Assembly: GCF_900092025.1 (NCBI RefSeq)
Contig: NZ_FLTX01000047.1
Coordinates: 1-64,000 of the forward strand
Source of the DNA: Xanthomonas bromi
GTDB taxonomy: Bacteria > Pseudomonadota > Gammaproteobacteria > Xanthomonadales > Xanthomonadaceae
DNA length: 64,000 nt
Direction of reading: 5' to 3'
In this document: piece by piece, positions 8,523 to 19,190 of the stretch
Numbering within the stretch: the first letter of the stretch is position 1
Layout of the letters: each line of letters opens with the position of its first letter
Notes under the pieces: generated by a model
What the model saw: only the letters and a program-made list of their open reading frames with translations
Told to the model about the DNA's origin: nothing
Databases searched by the model: none
Position numbers and translations under genes: made by a program

Positions 8523-9013
8523 CTAATCGCCGGTGTGGCAATTATTCCCATCCTGAGCGAGTTCATAGGCTAGTGCGTGGCTTCCCGACACACGTGTCTG
8601 GTTGATCCGGAATCCGTACAGATTTGGGGTGAGGGAGAGGTCGGAGACATCGTCGCGCGAAAGTATCAGGCACTCGTCTCCCATCTTGTCGAGCCACCAT
8701 GGCCCGCGCTCAGTGAGGGGGCCGCGCGACCTTGGGTTTCGGGAGTGATACAGGTCGTCTTGACCGTGTAACGATGACTATCTTTCTTATTTTTTGTCGC
8801 TTCTAGCCACAGTTCAGCGCGAACGGACTGACACCGGCTGTTATTCGGGTGCAGCTTTCCCACGTAGTGACCGGCGAGCAGGTGTTGCCGGTTCAGTGGC
8901 CAGTCGGCGGGTGGGTTGTCTTGATTCGATTTCTTCTCAGCGTGTGCCGAGCAGGCGACGCTGAGCAAGAGGGCCAGCACTACGTAGCGACATCGACAGT
9001 TGCGTGTGCGCAC
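8523..9013 (-). pseudogene. Small secreted protein, frameshifted
   Basis: From GTG 9013 the frame encodes a signal peptide (basic VRTRNCRCRY, core VVLALLLSVA, cleavage after AHA). A domain follows with HYVGKL, a cysteine, AELWLEATKNKKDSHRYTVK and TTCITPE. This frame closes at 8666. One frame over, from about 8702, protein-like sequence continues to TAG at 8523-8525: WWLDKMGDECLILSRDD, LYGFRINQTRVSG and YELAQDGNNCHTGD. A single-base deletion near 8702 (for example CCC to CC) explains the break. GHYVGKL...ELWL weakly recalls the N-terminal domain of NlpE-type lipoproteins, but no lipobox is seen and I do not assign a function. An ATG at 9127 with an AAGGAG abutting it is an alternative start. 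Confidence 0.5.
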
Positions 9014-9170
9014 TACGCAAGAACCGGGGTGCACGATGGCTAGATGTCGATTGCGTATGCCGGCTGCGCGCGTCTGATACGCGCGCAGCTGGTTGGTGAC
9101 TGGCTTCAAACGTAATGACAGCTGCATCTCCTTGCATGTCCTAGCTCCTGGTCGATGTGTTGCGATGCAC

Positions 9171-10676
9171 TCAGCGCTTCCCACCAAAAATACTGCCAAA
9201 AATCCCACGCACGATCTGCTGGCCGATCTTGTTGCCCACCGTACGTGAGGTCTGCTTGGCCATCGCTTCCAGCATGCCCTGGCGGCGGCTGGTGCCGAAG
9301 ACGGCGTCCTTGACCGCTTGGCCGAAGCCGCTGTCGTGCGCATCGTCGTCTTCGCGGGTGCGGGCAGGCGGTGCTGCGCTGTGTTCGGCTACCTGTTCGA
9401 CGCGGCGTGCGAGCAGTTCTGCGGCCGATTCGCGATTGATGGCGGTGTCGTAACGCGTGCCGACCGGGCTGGAAGCGCGCACTTGCGCGCGTTCGGTCTC
9501 GCTGATGGCGCCCATCCGGCAACGCGGGGGCGCGATGAGCGTCTGTTGTACCGGCGCCGGCACGCCCTTGCCCTGCAGCGGCGACACCAGCGCCTCGCCG
9601 GTGCCCAGGCTGGAAATGGCGGTGGCGACATCGAGCTTGGGATTGCCGACAAAGGTCTGCGCAGCGGTCTTGACCGCCTTCTGGTCGCGCGGGGTGTAGG
9701 CGCGCAGTGCGTGCTGCACGCGGTTACCGAGCTGTCCGAGGATGTTGTCCGGGATATCGTCGGGAAACTGCGAGCAGAAATACACGCCCACGCCTTTGGA
9801 GCGAATCAAGCGCACTACCTGCTCGATCCGCTGTACCAGCGCAGCTGGCGCATCGTCGAACAACAGGTGCGCCTCATCGAACACGAACACCAGCTTGGGT
9901 TGTTCCAGATCGCCCACTTCCGGCAGACGTTCGAACAATTCCGACAACAGCCACAGCAGGAACGTGGAGTACAGCGTCGGCTTGAGCACCAATTGGTTGG
10001 CAGCCAGGATGCCGATCACGCCGCGGCCATCCGGTGCGACGCGCATCAGCTCGGCCAGTTCCAGCGCGGGCTCGCCGAAGAACTGCTCGCCGCCGTCCTG
10101 CGACAGACGCAGCAAGGCGCGCTGGATGGCGGCCACCGACTGCGCCGACACCAGTCCGTAACTGGTGGAGAGCTCCTTGCGTTCTTCCACGACCAGCGCC
10201 AACAGCGCGCGCAGGTCGTCCAGATCCAGCAGCAGCAAGCCGCGGTCGTCGGCCAGCTTGAATACGATGTCGAGCACGCCGGACTGGGTGTCGTTGAGTT
10301 CCAGAATCCGGGCGAGCAGGGTAGGGCCCATCTCGCTGACGGTGGTACGCACCGGATGCCCGAGCTGGCCGTACAGGTCCCAAAACACCACCGGGCTGGC
10401 GGCTGGCGCGTAATCGGCGATGCCCACATCCGTGGCGCGCTGCAGCACGCCGGGCGCCCCGTCGCCGGCCACGGCCAGGCCGGCCACGTCGCCTTTCACG
10501 TCGGCCAGGAACACCGGCACGCCCAGCCGCGAGAAGCCCTCGGCCAGGGTCATCAGGGTCACGGTCTTGCCGGTGCCGGTGGCGCCGGCCACCAGCCCGT
10601 GGCGATTGCCGAAGCGTCCCTCCAGCACGACCGGGAGATCGTCGGTGATGCCTTTGCCGAGCAGGAACGAGGCCAT
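9171..10676 (-). CDS. HerA-like P-loop ATPase (DUF853/YjgR family)
   Basis: A 501-residue protein starting at ATG 10676. Walker A is GATGTGKT at residues 31-38 and Walker B is LVFVFDEAHLLF at about 262-273. A FTSK/HerA-type core follows with CSQFPDDIPDNILGQLGNRVQHALRA, carrying the sensor and arginine-finger region. The C-terminal 100 residues are polar and end in a glycine-rich, membrane-like segment (RTVGNKIGQQIVRGIFGSIFGGK). It matches the E. coli YjgR family, whose function is not established; the HerA relationship suggests a hexameric DNA- or protein-translocating ATPase. It is transcribed alone and divergent from the lytic transglycosylase gene. Confidence 0.88.
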   Translation of the reverse strand: MASFLLGKGITDDLPVVLEGRFGNRHGLVAGATGTGKTVTLMTLAEGFSRLGVPVFLADVKGDVAGLAVAGDGAPGVLQRATDVGIADYAPAASPVVFWDLYGQLGHPVRTTVSEMGPTLLARILELNDTQSGVLDIVFKLADDRGLLLLDLDDLRALLALVVEERKELSTSYGLVSAQSVAAIQRALLRLSQDGGEQFFGEPALELAELMRVAPDGRGVIGILAANQLVLKPTLYSTFLLWLLSELFERLPEVGDLEQPKLVFVFDEAHLLFDDAPAALVQRIEQVVRLIRSKGVGVYFCSQFPDDIPDNILGQLGNRVQHALRAYTPRDQKAVKTAAQTFVGNPKLDVATAISSLGTGEALVSPLQGKGVPAPVQQTLIAPPRCRMGAISETERAQVRASSPVGTRYDTAINRESAAELLARRVEQVAEHSAAPPARTREDDDAHDSGFGQAVKDAVFGTSRRQGMLEAMAKQTSRTVGNKIGQQIVRGIFGSIFGGKR

Positions 10677-10973
10677 AGCGCAGATCCGATGGGGAAAGTA
10701 CGGATTCTAGCGGGCAATCCGGGCAGGCAATGCCGGGCGGCACATCAGCAGATTCTGGCCCTGTCGCCTTGATCGAACCGGCCGATCACGCGCATGCCAC
10801 GCGGCAGCCGCAGGCAGCAGTCGACTCATCGCCGCGGTGAGCCGGTTCGCAGGTACTGCGCGCAGCGATCACTCCCCCCAAGCTAACGGCCCACTGACCC
10901 CGACAACCCCGCCGCCTTGCCCCGGTGTCGCCCCGGCGGCTACCCTGCCTGCCTTTCCGCTGTACTGCCTACG

Positions 10974-12557
10974 ATGCCGCTCGCTCATTTTGGTTTGCGC
11001 CCATGGCCGGTTCTGGTCGTGGTTGCGTTGATGTCTGTCGTCCCCGCCGCCCACGCCATCTCCAAACGCGACACGGAGAAGGCCGCCGCGCTCGATGCGC
11101 GCATGGCCGCCGCTGAAAAGCGCTACCGCGATGCGCTGGTGCTGGTGAACAACTCCGACCCCAAGGGCACCGCCGAAGGCGATGCCGCGCTGGAGGACAT
11201 GGAGGACGTGATCGACGCCTGCATCAAGCAGCGTGGTTGCCTGGTCGCCAATCAGCTGGCTACCTACAAGCGCCTGCTCAAGGCGCGCGCCGATGCCGAA
11301 GCGCCGGCTGCCGAAGATCCGGACGACGACGACACCCTGCTGCAGGCCGACCCTGACCACCTCGGCCCGGCGTCGAACGGCGTGCCCGAGGCTGCGCGTG
11401 CCGCCACGCTGCTCAACGACCAGCGCCACGAGTTCGACAAGATGGTGCAGTACAACCCGGCGGTGCAGGCCGGCATCCGGCGCTGGCTGACCGACATGCG
11501 CCCGGCGCTGCTGACCAGCTACGAGAACTACAGCAACCTGCGCGGCGTGATGTGGCCGGAGTGGCAGAAGCGCGGCCTTCCCGAGGCGCTGCTGTTCGGC
11601 ATCATGGCCAAGGAATCCAATGGCAAGGTGCACGCCAGCTCGCGCGCGGGCGCGGCCGGGCTGATGCAGTTCATGCCGGCCACCGGGCGTCGCTTCGGGC
11701 TGGGGCCGGACGGCACCGGCTTCGACACCCGCTTCGATGCGCGCAGCGCCGCCGAAGCCAGTGCGGCCTATCTCAACGAGCGCATGGCCGAGCTCAACCG
11801 CAACATCGAACTGGCGCTGGCCGCTTACAACGGTGGCGAAGGCCGCGCGGCGCGCGTGTTCTCGCAGAGCGGTGGGCGCGGGTTCTGGGACCAGGGCGTC
11901 TACAACCAATTCCCGGCCGAGACCAAGGATTACGTGCCGATGGTGATCGCCGCGGCGTGGATCTTCCTGCACCCGCGTCAGTACGGCGTGGACTTTCCCA
12001 AGCTCGACGCGCAGCCGGCCACGCTCAAGCTGGCCAAGTCGACCACCATCTACGAACTCACCATCTGCCTGGGCAGCATGGGCACGCGCGACGGCTACAT
12101 GCGTGCCCTGCGGAATCTCAACCCGCGGTACGAATCCGACGGCTGGATTCCGGCCGGCACCGTGATCAACGCCACCAACCGCATCGCCAGCCTGTACACG
12201 CGTTACTGCGTCAATGGTCCGCGCGCGGATCTGGCGCGCACCCTGATCACTGCCGACCTCAACAGCGCGATCGTGCGCAGCAACAGCGCGCCTGAGTACA
12301 CACCCAGCGTGGCCGTGGGCGATGTCAGCCAAATGGCCGGCGTACCGACCACCGTGGCCACCGGCCAGCCGGCGGTCGCCAAGCCCAAGGCCAAGCAGGC
12401 CCGCAGCTACACCATCGCCAAGGGCGACACGCTCGGTCGCGTCGCGAACAAATACCAGTGCGAGATCAAGGAACTGGCCAAGGCCAACGGCTTGAAAGCG
12501 CCGTCGTACGCGCTCAAGCCGGGGCAGAGCATCAAGCTGGCCGGTTGCGACCGCTGA
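10974..12557 (+). CDS. Membrane-bound lytic murein transglycosylase with LysM (MltD-like)
   Basis: A 527-residue exported enzyme predicted to cleave the glycan backbone of peptidoglycan with formation of anhydromuramic acid. The start at ATG 10974 gives a normal signal peptide (WPVLVVVALMSVVPAAHA). A helical acidic linker follows, then the SLT domain with catalytic Glu at about residue 213 in GIMAKESNGK, GAAGLMQFMPATG and ALAAYNGGEGR. A C-terminal LysM domain (SYTIAKGDTLGRVANKYQC, about residues 475-525) binds peptidoglycan. There is one LysM copy where E. coli MltD has more. No lipobox is seen, so it is probably periplasmic rather than a lipoprotein. Confidence 0.9.
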   Translation: MPLAHFGLRPWPVLVVVALMSVVPAAHAISKRDTEKAAALDARMAAAEKRYRDALVLVNNSDPKGTAEGDAALEDMEDVIDACIKQRGCLVANQLATYKRLLKARADAEAPAAEDPDDDDTLLQADPDHLGPASNGVPEAARAATLLNDQRHEFDKMVQYNPAVQAGIRRWLTDMRPALLTSYENYSNLRGVMWPEWQKRGLPEALLFGIMAKESNGKVHASSRAGAAGLMQFMPATGRRFGLGPDGTGFDTRFDARSAAEASAAYLNERMAELNRNIELALAAYNGGEGRAARVFSQSGGRGFWDQGVYNQFPAETKDYVPMVIAAAWIFLHPRQYGVDFPKLDAQPATLKLAKSTTIYELTICLGSMGTRDGYMRALRNLNPRYESDGWIPAGTVINATNRIASLYTRYCVNGPRADLARTLITADLNSAIVRSNSAPEYTPSVAVGDVSQMAGVPTTVATGQPAVAKPKAKQARSYTIAKGDTLGRVANKYQCEIKELAKANGLKAPSYALKPGQSIKLAGCDR

Positions 12558-12731
12558 TGCGCCGCAGCGAGTGCCGACGTAGCGAGCTATGCGTCGGGCC
12601 ACGCGTGCTGGCTCTGCTCTGTTGGGAGCAGGCCAGTACGCGATGGAGCTGTTTCGGTAGCTCGATAAAGCCCCGTGTTGTCAACAGCGTTGCTGCAATT
12701 CAGAGACCCAAGCCAGGGGCGCAGCCGCGCA

Positions 12732-13580
12732 TCAGCCCATCTGGCGGCGTGCGAGTGCCTGGCCTAACCGCACGGCGGTTTCGGCAGCAAGCCCGCTATC
12801 GAACTTCGCCACGCCCGGGGGCAGCAGCACGATCACGGTGGAGCCGTAGTTGAAGCGCGCCATCTCCGCAAACTTCTCCAGCACGATCCCCTTGCCGCGG
12901 TAATCCTTGCGCGTAATACGGTCGCCATAGCGCGGAATCTCCACGCCGCTCCACACCGTTTCCACGCCCGAGACCAGCAGCGCGCCCACCATCACCGAGG
13001 CCATCGGGCCGAAGTCGGTGTCGAAGTGACACACCAGGCGCTCGTTGCGCGCGAACAGGCGCGGCACGTTGCGCACCGCATCCGGGCCCACGCTGAACAG
13101 CCGGCCGGGCACGTGCACGGTTTCGCGCAAGGTGCCGGTCCATGGCATGTGCACGCGGTGGTAGTCCTTGGGCGATAGGTACACGGTGGCGAACAGGCCG
13201 TTGTCGAATGGCGCCGCAGCGGCCTCGTCGCCGAGCAATTCGGCGGCGGTGAACGACTGCCCCTTGGCCTGAAAAATGCGGCCGTTCTCGATCGGGCCGA
13301 GCTGGCTGATGCGGCCGTCGGCCGGCATCAGCAGCGCGGCTGGGTCGGCATCCGGCATGCGTGCGCCTGGCTTCAAAGCGCGAGTGAAAAACGCATTGAA
13401 GGTGGGATAGGCGCGCGGATCCGGCTCTTGCGCCTCGCTCAGATCCACGCCGAACTTGCGTGTCACCGTGTCGATCAACCACTGCTTGGTAGACGGCGTA
13501 TCGGAGTACGCCAGCGCGCGCGCCAGCGAGGACAGCAACCGGTGCGGCAGCACGTAGGTCAGGGAAGTGACAAGACTCAC
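12732..13580 (-). CDS. psd: Phosphatidylserine decarboxylase proenzyme
   Basis: A 282-residue precursor that cleaves itself to form a pyruvoyl prosthetic group and makes phosphatidylethanolamine at the inner membrane. The processing site is G246-S247-T248 in [11 protein letters not shown]; Tyr replaces the Leu of the commoner LGST. Asp88 (MPADG) and the His pair at 141/144 (YHRVHMP) are the other expected catalytic residues. The start is a GTG at 13580 that overlaps the TGA of the upstream Sco gene by four bases (GTGA), so its translation is coupled to that gene. Confidence 0.95.
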   Translation of the reverse strand: MSLVTSLTYVLPHRLLSSLARALAYSDTPSTKQWLIDTVTRKFGVDLSEAQEPDPRAYPTFNAFFTRALKPGARMPDADPAALLMPADGRISQLGPIENGRIFQAKGQSFTAAELLGDEAAAAPFDNGLFATVYLSPKDYHRVHMPWTGTLRETVHVPGRLFSVGPDAVRNVPRLFARNERLVCHFDTDFGPMASVMVGALLVSGVETVWSGVEIPRYGDRITRKDYRGKGIVLEKFAEMARFNYGSTVIVLLPPGVAKFDSGLAAETAVRLGQALARRQMG

Positions 13581-14227
13581 GGTGCGGTTACCTTGGTCAG
13601 CCGTTGGAGGTCGGCGGCGATCGCCTTCGGATCGAGTGGGGGGCGAATCAAGCCGGCCAGGCGGCCTTGTGGATCGAGCACGGCGATGCTGGCCGAATGG
13701 TCCATGCTGTAGTCGTTAGGGTTCTGATCGAAGTTCTTGCCCGGCACCTTCTGGAACACGAAGCCCAGCGCGGTGGCAAAGCGCTCCAGCGCCGGCACAT
13801 CGGCAGTGGCGGCCAGGGTGTCCTTGTGGAAGGCGTGCGCGTACTCGCCCAGGCGCACTGGCGGATCGCGCTGCGGGTCCACTGAGACGAACAGCACGCG
13901 CGGGCGCAAACCATCGGGAATGCTTTCCCATTGCTGCTGCGCCACGGCCAGATCGGTCAAGGTGGTCGGGCAGACATCCGGGCAGAAGGTGAAGCCCAGA
14001 AACACCAGCGTCCAATGCCCCTTGAGCTCGCCGGGCACCAGTTGCGTGCCGTCGGACTGGCGCAGGCTGAATTGCGGCAGCGGGCGCGGCTGTGGATAAA
14101 AGGTGATGGTCTTGGTGGGCGGCCACGGCGAACTGGGCGCGCTGCCAAGGAACTTCTGGCCCAGCAGCAACCCCAGGCCGGCGGCCAGCGCCACCAGTAG
14201 TACGATGCCGGTATTGCGATTGAACAT
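13577..14227 (-). CDS. SCO1/SenC family copper chaperone
   Basis: A 216-residue membrane-anchored thioredoxin-fold protein, of the family that delivers copper to the CuA site of cytochrome oxidase or acts as a thiol redox protein. One N-terminal helix ([16 protein letters not shown]) anchors it with the domain in the periplasm. The copper ligands Cys82 and Cys86 are in FCPDVCP, and His177 is in SMDHSA. It lies upstream of and overlaps psd, an unusual pairing. No oxidase genes are nearby, so the target is inferred only from the family. Confidence 0.9.
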   Translation of the reverse strand: MFNRNTGIVLLVALAAGLGLLLGQKFLGSAPSSPWPPTKTITFYPQPRPLPQFSLRQSDGTQLVPGELKGHWTLVFLGFTFCPDVCPTTLTDLAVAQQQWESIPDGLRPRVLFVSVDPQRDPPVRLGEYAHAFHKDTLAATADVPALERFATALGFVFQKVPGKNFDQNPNDYSMDHSASIAVLDPQGRLAGLIRPPLDPKAIAADLQRLTKVTAP

Positions 14228-14272
14228 GGCGGTTTCCAGTGCAACGGACGCTCATGATACCGATCCGACCTC

Positions 14273-14278
14273 TATAAT
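14273..14278 (+). promoter_or_regulatory. -10 element TATAAT upstream of prmB
   Basis: A perfect TATAAT lies 29 bases upstream of the prmB ATG, in the short gap between the divergent sco and prmB genes. No convincing -35 sits 16-18 bases upstream. The element is a plausible start point for the prmB-aroC transcript. Confidence 0.4.
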
Positions 14279-14307
14279 CGGGGGCCGATTCCTTCTTAGT
14301 TGTTGCC

Positions 14308-15234
14308 ATGACTGCCGCCGCGGCCGACGAACTGCACACCATCATCGACCTGATCCGCTACGGCACCAGCCGTTTCAATGCAGCCGGTCTGACCTTCGGC
14401 CACAGCTACGACAACGCGTTGGACGAGGCCACTCAACTGGTGCTGCATAGCCTGCATCTGCCGCACGATCTGGGCCCTGCCTACGGCCAGGCGCGTTTGC
14501 TGCATTCGGAAAAAGAGCAGGTGCTGGGCTTGTTAGAACGCCGCATCAGCGAGCGCGTGCCGGCGGCGTATCTCACTGGCGAGGCCTGGTTTGCCGGCCT
14601 GAGTTTCAAAAGCGATGCGCGCGCGCTGGTGCCGCGTTCGCCGATCGCCGAATTGATCGAAGCCGGCTTCGAGCCCTGGCTGGGCGGCCGTGAAGTCACC
14701 CGCGCGCTGGACCTGTGCACCGGTTCGGGCTGCATTGCCATCGCCATGGGTCACTACAACCCGCAGTGGGAGGTGGATGGCGTGGATATCAGCGATGACG
14801 CGCTGGCGCTGGCCGCCGAAAACAAGGCTCGCCTGCATGCCGACAACGTGACCTTGCTCAAGTCGGACCTGTTCGCCGGGCTGGGCGGTCGCCAGTACGA
14901 CCTGATCGTCACCAATCCGCCGTACGTCACCAACGACGAAACCGATGCGCTGCCGCAGGAGTATTCCTACGAGCCCGAACTCGGCCTGCGTGCCGGCGAC
15001 GACGGTCTGGATTTGGTGCTGAGAATCCTGCGCGATGCGCCGCAGCACCTGAGCGATGACGGCTTGCTGATCTGCGAGGTGGGCGAGTCCGAGCAGCACC
15101 TGATCAAGCTCCTGCCGGAAGTGGACTTAGCCTGGGTCGAGTTCAAGGTCGGGCAGATGGGCATCTTCGCGGTGGAATGCCGCGAATTGATCGCACACGG
15201 CGCACGCATCGCCGAGCTGGCCGCGCAGCGATGA
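14308..15234 (+). CDS. prmB: Ribosomal protein L3 glutamine N5-methyltransferase PrmB
   Basis: A 308-residue class I SAM methyltransferase that methylates a conserved glutamine of ribosomal protein L3. It has a helical N-terminal domain, then the SAM-binding motif [14 protein letters not shown], and the glutamine-methylating signature NPPYV at about residue 206. PrmB rather than PrmC is indicated by the long N-terminal helical region and the [10 protein letters not shown] region in place of the PrmC counterpart. The stop is ten bases before aroC, so prmB, aroC and the dehydrogenase are probably one transcript. Confidence 0.92.
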   Translation: MTAAAADELHTIIDLIRYGTSRFNAAGLTFGHSYDNALDEATQLVLHSLHLPHDLGPAYGQARLLHSEKEQVLGLLERRISERVPAAYLTGEAWFAGLSFKSDARALVPRSPIAELIEAGFEPWLGGREVTRALDLCTGSGCIAIAMGHYNPQWEVDGVDISDDALALAAENKARLHADNVTLLKSDLFAGLGGRQYDLIVTNPPYVTNDETDALPQEYSYEPELGLRAGDDGLDLVLRILRDAPQHLSDDGLLICEVGESEQHLIKLLPEVDLAWVEFKVGQMGIFAVECRELIAHGARIAELAAQR

Positions 15235-15244
15235 GCCTGCGCGC

Positions 15245-16348
15245 ATGAGTGCCAATTCGTTCGGCAAGCTGTTCACCGTCACCACCTTCGGCGAATCGCA
15301 TGGCCCGGCGATCGGCTGCGTTGTCGATGGCTGCCCTCCGGGCCTGGAATTGGCGCCGGAAGAATTCACCCACGATCTGCAGCGGCGTGCGTCCGGCAAG
15401 AGCCGGCACACCTCCGCGCGCCGCGAGGCCGACGCCATCGAGATCCTGTCCGGCGTGTACGAAGGCCGCACTACCGGCACGCCGATCGGCCTGCTGATCC
15501 GCAACACCGATCAGCGCAGCAAGGACTACAGCAACATCGCCCAGCAGTTCCGTCCCGGTCATGCGGATTACAGCTACTGGCAGAAGTACGGCATCCGCGA
15601 TCCGCGCGGCGGAGGGCGCTCGTCGGCGCGCGAAACCACGATGCGTGTGGCCGCCGGCGTGATCGCCAAGAAGTGGCTCAAGCAGCGGTATGGCGTGCTG
15701 GTGCGCGGTTTCCTGTCGCAGCTGGGCCAGATCCGTCCGTCCGGTTTCGATTGGGATGCGGTGGAAGACAACCCGTTCTTCTGGCCGCACGCCGCGCAGG
15801 TGCCGGAGCTGGAAACCTATATGGACGCGTTGCGCAAGTCCGGCGATTCGGTCGGCGCGCGCGTGGACGTAGTGGCCGGCGGTGTGCCTGCAGGCTGGGG
15901 CGAGCCGATCTACGGCAAGCTCGACGCCGAACTCGCTGCGGCCTTGATGAGCATCAATGCGGTCAAGGGCGTGGAGATCGGCGATGGCTTCGCCAGTGCC
16001 GCGCAGAAGGGTACCGAGCACCGCGATCTGATCACGCCGGAAGGCTTTCTCAGCAACCACGCTGGCGGCATTCTCGGTGGTATCTCCACCGGCCAGGCGG
16101 TCACCGCCTCGATGGTGCTCAAGCCGACCTCCAGCCTGCGCCTGCCCGGCGCGACGGTGGATGCCGATGGCAGCGTAGTCGATGTCATCACCACCGGTCG
16201 GCACGACCCGTGCGTGGGTATCCGCGCCACCCCGATCGCCGAGGCGATGATGGCGCTGGTGCTGATGGACCAGGCGCTGCGTCACCGTGCGCAATGCGGC
16301 GATGTCGGTGAAGTGGCGCCGCGTATTCCCGGTCAGCTCGATGTCTGA
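15245..16348 (+). CDS. aroC: Chorismate synthase
   Basis: A 367-residue enzyme that converts 5-enolpyruvylshikimate-3-phosphate to chorismate, the last step of the shared aromatic pathway, using reduced FMN. The family signatures are present: [18 protein letters not shown] near the N terminus, [15 protein letters not shown] in the middle, and the C-terminal [17 protein letters not shown]. Length is typical. It feeds the tryptophan genes encoded about 6 kb downstream. Its end overlaps the start of the 2-hydroxyacid dehydrogenase by eight bases. Confidence 0.97.
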   Translation: MSANSFGKLFTVTTFGESHGPAIGCVVDGCPPGLELAPEEFTHDLQRRASGKSRHTSARREADAIEILSGVYEGRTTGTPIGLLIRNTDQRSKDYSNIAQQFRPGHADYSYWQKYGIRDPRGGGRSSARETTMRVAAGVIAKKWLKQRYGVLVRGFLSQLGQIRPSGFDWDAVEDNPFFWPHAAQVPELETYMDALRKSGDSVGARVDVVAGGVPAGWGEPIYGKLDAELAAALMSINAVKGVEIGDGFASAAQKGTEHRDLITPEGFLSNHAGGILGGISTGQAVTASMVLKPTSSLRLPGATVDADGSVVDVITTGRHDPCVGIRATPIAEAMMALVLMDQALRHRAQCGDVGEVAPRIPGQLDV

Positions 16349-17399
16349 CGCGCGTCGCGCCAAGGTATGGGTCAGCCAGCCGCTGTTCGACGATGTGGTC
16401 GCGCAACTGGGCGAGCATTTCGAGCTGACCACCACCGAACGCGTCACCGCCTGGTCGCCGGCCGAGCTGGCCGCGCAACTGGCAGCGCTGGACGGCGCAC
16501 TGATCACGCTCAACGAGCGCATCGGCGCGGCAGAAATCGCCTCGGCGCCGCAGCTGCGCGCCATCGCCAATGTCGGCGTGGGCTACAACAATCTCGATAT
16601 CGATGCCCTGAGTGCGGCCGGCATTCTGGCCAGCAACACCCCGGACGTGCTCACCGAAACCACTGCCGATCTCGGCTTTGCGCTCCTGATGGCCACTGCG
16701 CGCCGCATCACCGAATCCGAGCGCTGGTTGCGCGATGGGCAGTGGGGCCAGTGGTCGTTCAAGACCATGCTTGGCGCCGATATCCACGGCAGCACGCTCG
16801 GCATCCTGGGCATGGGCCGGATCGGGCAGGGCATCGCGCGGCGCGGCGCGCACGGCTTCGGCATGCGCGTGCTCTATCACAACCGCAGCCAGTTGCCGGC
16901 CGCCACCGAGCAGGCGCTGGGCGCGCAGTACGTCGATTTCGAGACCTTGCTGGCGCAGTCCGATCACCTGGTGCTGGTGTTGCCGTACACCAAGGACTCT
17001 CACCACATCATCGATGCGGCGGCGCTGGGCAAGATGCGCGCCACCGCCACGCTGGTGAACATCGCGCGTGGCGGCATCGTCGATGAACTGGCGCTGGCCG
17101 ATGCATTAGCCAACGGCCGCCTGGCCGGTGCCGGCCTGGATGTCTATGAAGGCGAGCCGCGTGTGCGCCCGGAACTGCTGGCGTTGCGCAACGTGGTACT
17201 CACCCCGCACATCGGCAGCGCCAGCCTGGCCACCCGCCGCGCCATGGTGCAGCTGGCAGTGGACAACCTGATCGCCGCCCTGGGCAAGGGCTCACAGGCC
17301 GGGCATCCGCCAAGCGCGCTCAATGCCGATGCGATTGCCGCTGCCAAACACGGCGGCGCGATCGCGGGCGCGAGCAACACCATTTCGACCAAACGATAG
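16341..17399 (+). CDS. D-2-hydroxyacid dehydrogenase (glyoxylate/hydroxypyruvate reductase type)
   Basis: A 352-residue NAD(P)-dependent dehydrogenase. The Rossmann motif is [16 protein letters not shown] at about residues 155-170. Catalytic residues are Arg in [10 protein letters not shown] (about 240), Glu in [12 protein letters not shown] (about 270) and His in TPHIGSAS (about 289). The closest family pattern is glyoxylate/hydroxypyruvate reductase, but substrate choice among 2-oxoacids cannot be read from sequence. ATG 16341 ([10 protein letters not shown]) was chosen over an earlier in-frame ATG inside aroC. The last 20 residues are an Ala/Gly-rich extension beyond the usual core. Confidence 0.88.
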   Translation: MSDARRAKVWVSQPLFDDVVAQLGEHFELTTTERVTAWSPAELAAQLAALDGALITLNERIGAAEIASAPQLRAIANVGVGYNNLDIDALSAAGILASNTPDVLTETTADLGFALLMATARRITESERWLRDGQWGQWSFKTMLGADIHGSTLGILGMGRIGQGIARRGAHGFGMRVLYHNRSQLPAATEQALGAQYVDFETLLAQSDHLVLVLPYTKDSHHIIDAAALGKMRATATLVNIARGGIVDELALADALANGRLAGAGLDVYEGEPRVRPELLALRNVVLTPHIGSASLATRRAMVQLAVDNLIAALGKGSQAGHPPSALNADAIAAAKHGGAIAGASNTISTKR

Positions 17400-17429
17400 G
17401 GAACCTCCGCGGCCAGCGTTGGAGGTTCC
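17400..17429 (+). terminator. Perfect 9-bp hairpin after dehydrogenase gene
   Basis: Arms GGAACCTCC (17400-17408) and GGAGGTTCC (17421-17429) are perfectly complementary around a 12-base loop, beginning at the last base of the stop codon and 57 bases before asd. No U-run follows, so it may be a weak terminator, an mRNA-stabilising hairpin or an attenuator-like leader element for asd. Confidence 0.45.
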
Positions 17430-17485
17430 CCGAACCCAGCGCGCAGTGCTCCCTCTCTTTCCCCCATTTCGATAAAGACATCCTC

Positions 17486-18511
<1,026 letters not shown>

Positions 18512-18540
18512 GCGCTGCTACAAAGCGGCTGCGCCCCTGC

Positions 18541-18637
18541 CATGCGGGCGCGGCCGGTGCTCGGTGCGGCATGTGCCACGCGTACACGGTGGTTCCTGGG
18601 CGCCGTCCGCATCCGCCCGACGACTGCTCGCTACGTC
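18541..18637 (+). repeat. Dispersed intergenic element, copy B
   Basis: This is the best match to copy A (3646-3732): shared blocks include CGGCATGTGCCACGCG, GGCGCCGTCC or GCGCGCCGTCC, and CTCGCTA. It begins about 30 bases after the asd stop, in the same orientation relative to the upstream gene as the other copies. The alignment was made by eye. Confidence 0.6.
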
Positions 18638-18879
18638 TTGTAAGCCGTTTTAATCCGCCGTGCACTTGCTTGGGCGTGCCAGCGCGTGAGAACGCCTCAC
18701 CGGGAGGCTCCTCGCGCGCAAGCGCTCCCGCAGCGTGCAGGCCAGCACGGTGAAGCGAGTACCTACCTTCAACGAAAGCTTGAATCTGCGCGACCGCTAC
18801 CCAAGGCGTGCCTGCCTGCGCCATCTGCGCGCGTCGCCTCATGGCGAACCCGAGCGTGGACAGAGCAGTCAGGTTGCGC

Positions 18880-18900
18880 TGCCGCAGTCATACTGCGGCA
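18880..18900. repeat. Perfect 9-bp stem with CAT loop
   Basis: Arms TGCCGCAGT and ACTGCGGCA flank a CAT loop. It lies mid-gap between asd and fimV, about 370 bases from asd and 290 from fimV. It is too far from asd to be its simple terminator and no U-run follows. It could be part of an unannotated RNA or a repeat remnant. Confidence 0.5.
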
Positions 18901-19190
18901 TCTTGCAGACCCTGTTGCTGGCTCCCGCGGCAATCCATGACGCCGACATCGGCGCCCTGCGATGCGTCACGCACGTAGTTCTTCGGACCGTGCGAACTGC
19001 TGATAAGCCGCTGCGCGCTTGATACGCAGCGCAGCGTTGTCGCCCGTCTATGCGCGCTGGTCTGCATTGGCTGCGCATGCATATCGCACTGCGGTAGTGC
19101 GGCTGTCGCACCGCTCTGCATCACGGCGCCGACTTTTTCGCTCATCCAGCGGCTATATTGATGCCCATGAAACATAGGGGCGGGAGCGCG

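Larger units (their letters stand above)
18512..19190. other. Long gene-free gap between asd and fimV
   Basis: This 680-base gap has no supported gene. It contains dispersed element copy B near the start and a perfect 9-bp hairpin with a 3-base loop at 18880-18900 (TGCCGCAGT-CAT-ACTGCGGCA). Its last 40 bases include an AT-rich TATATT close to the fimV start, a possible -10. Confidence 0.6.
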
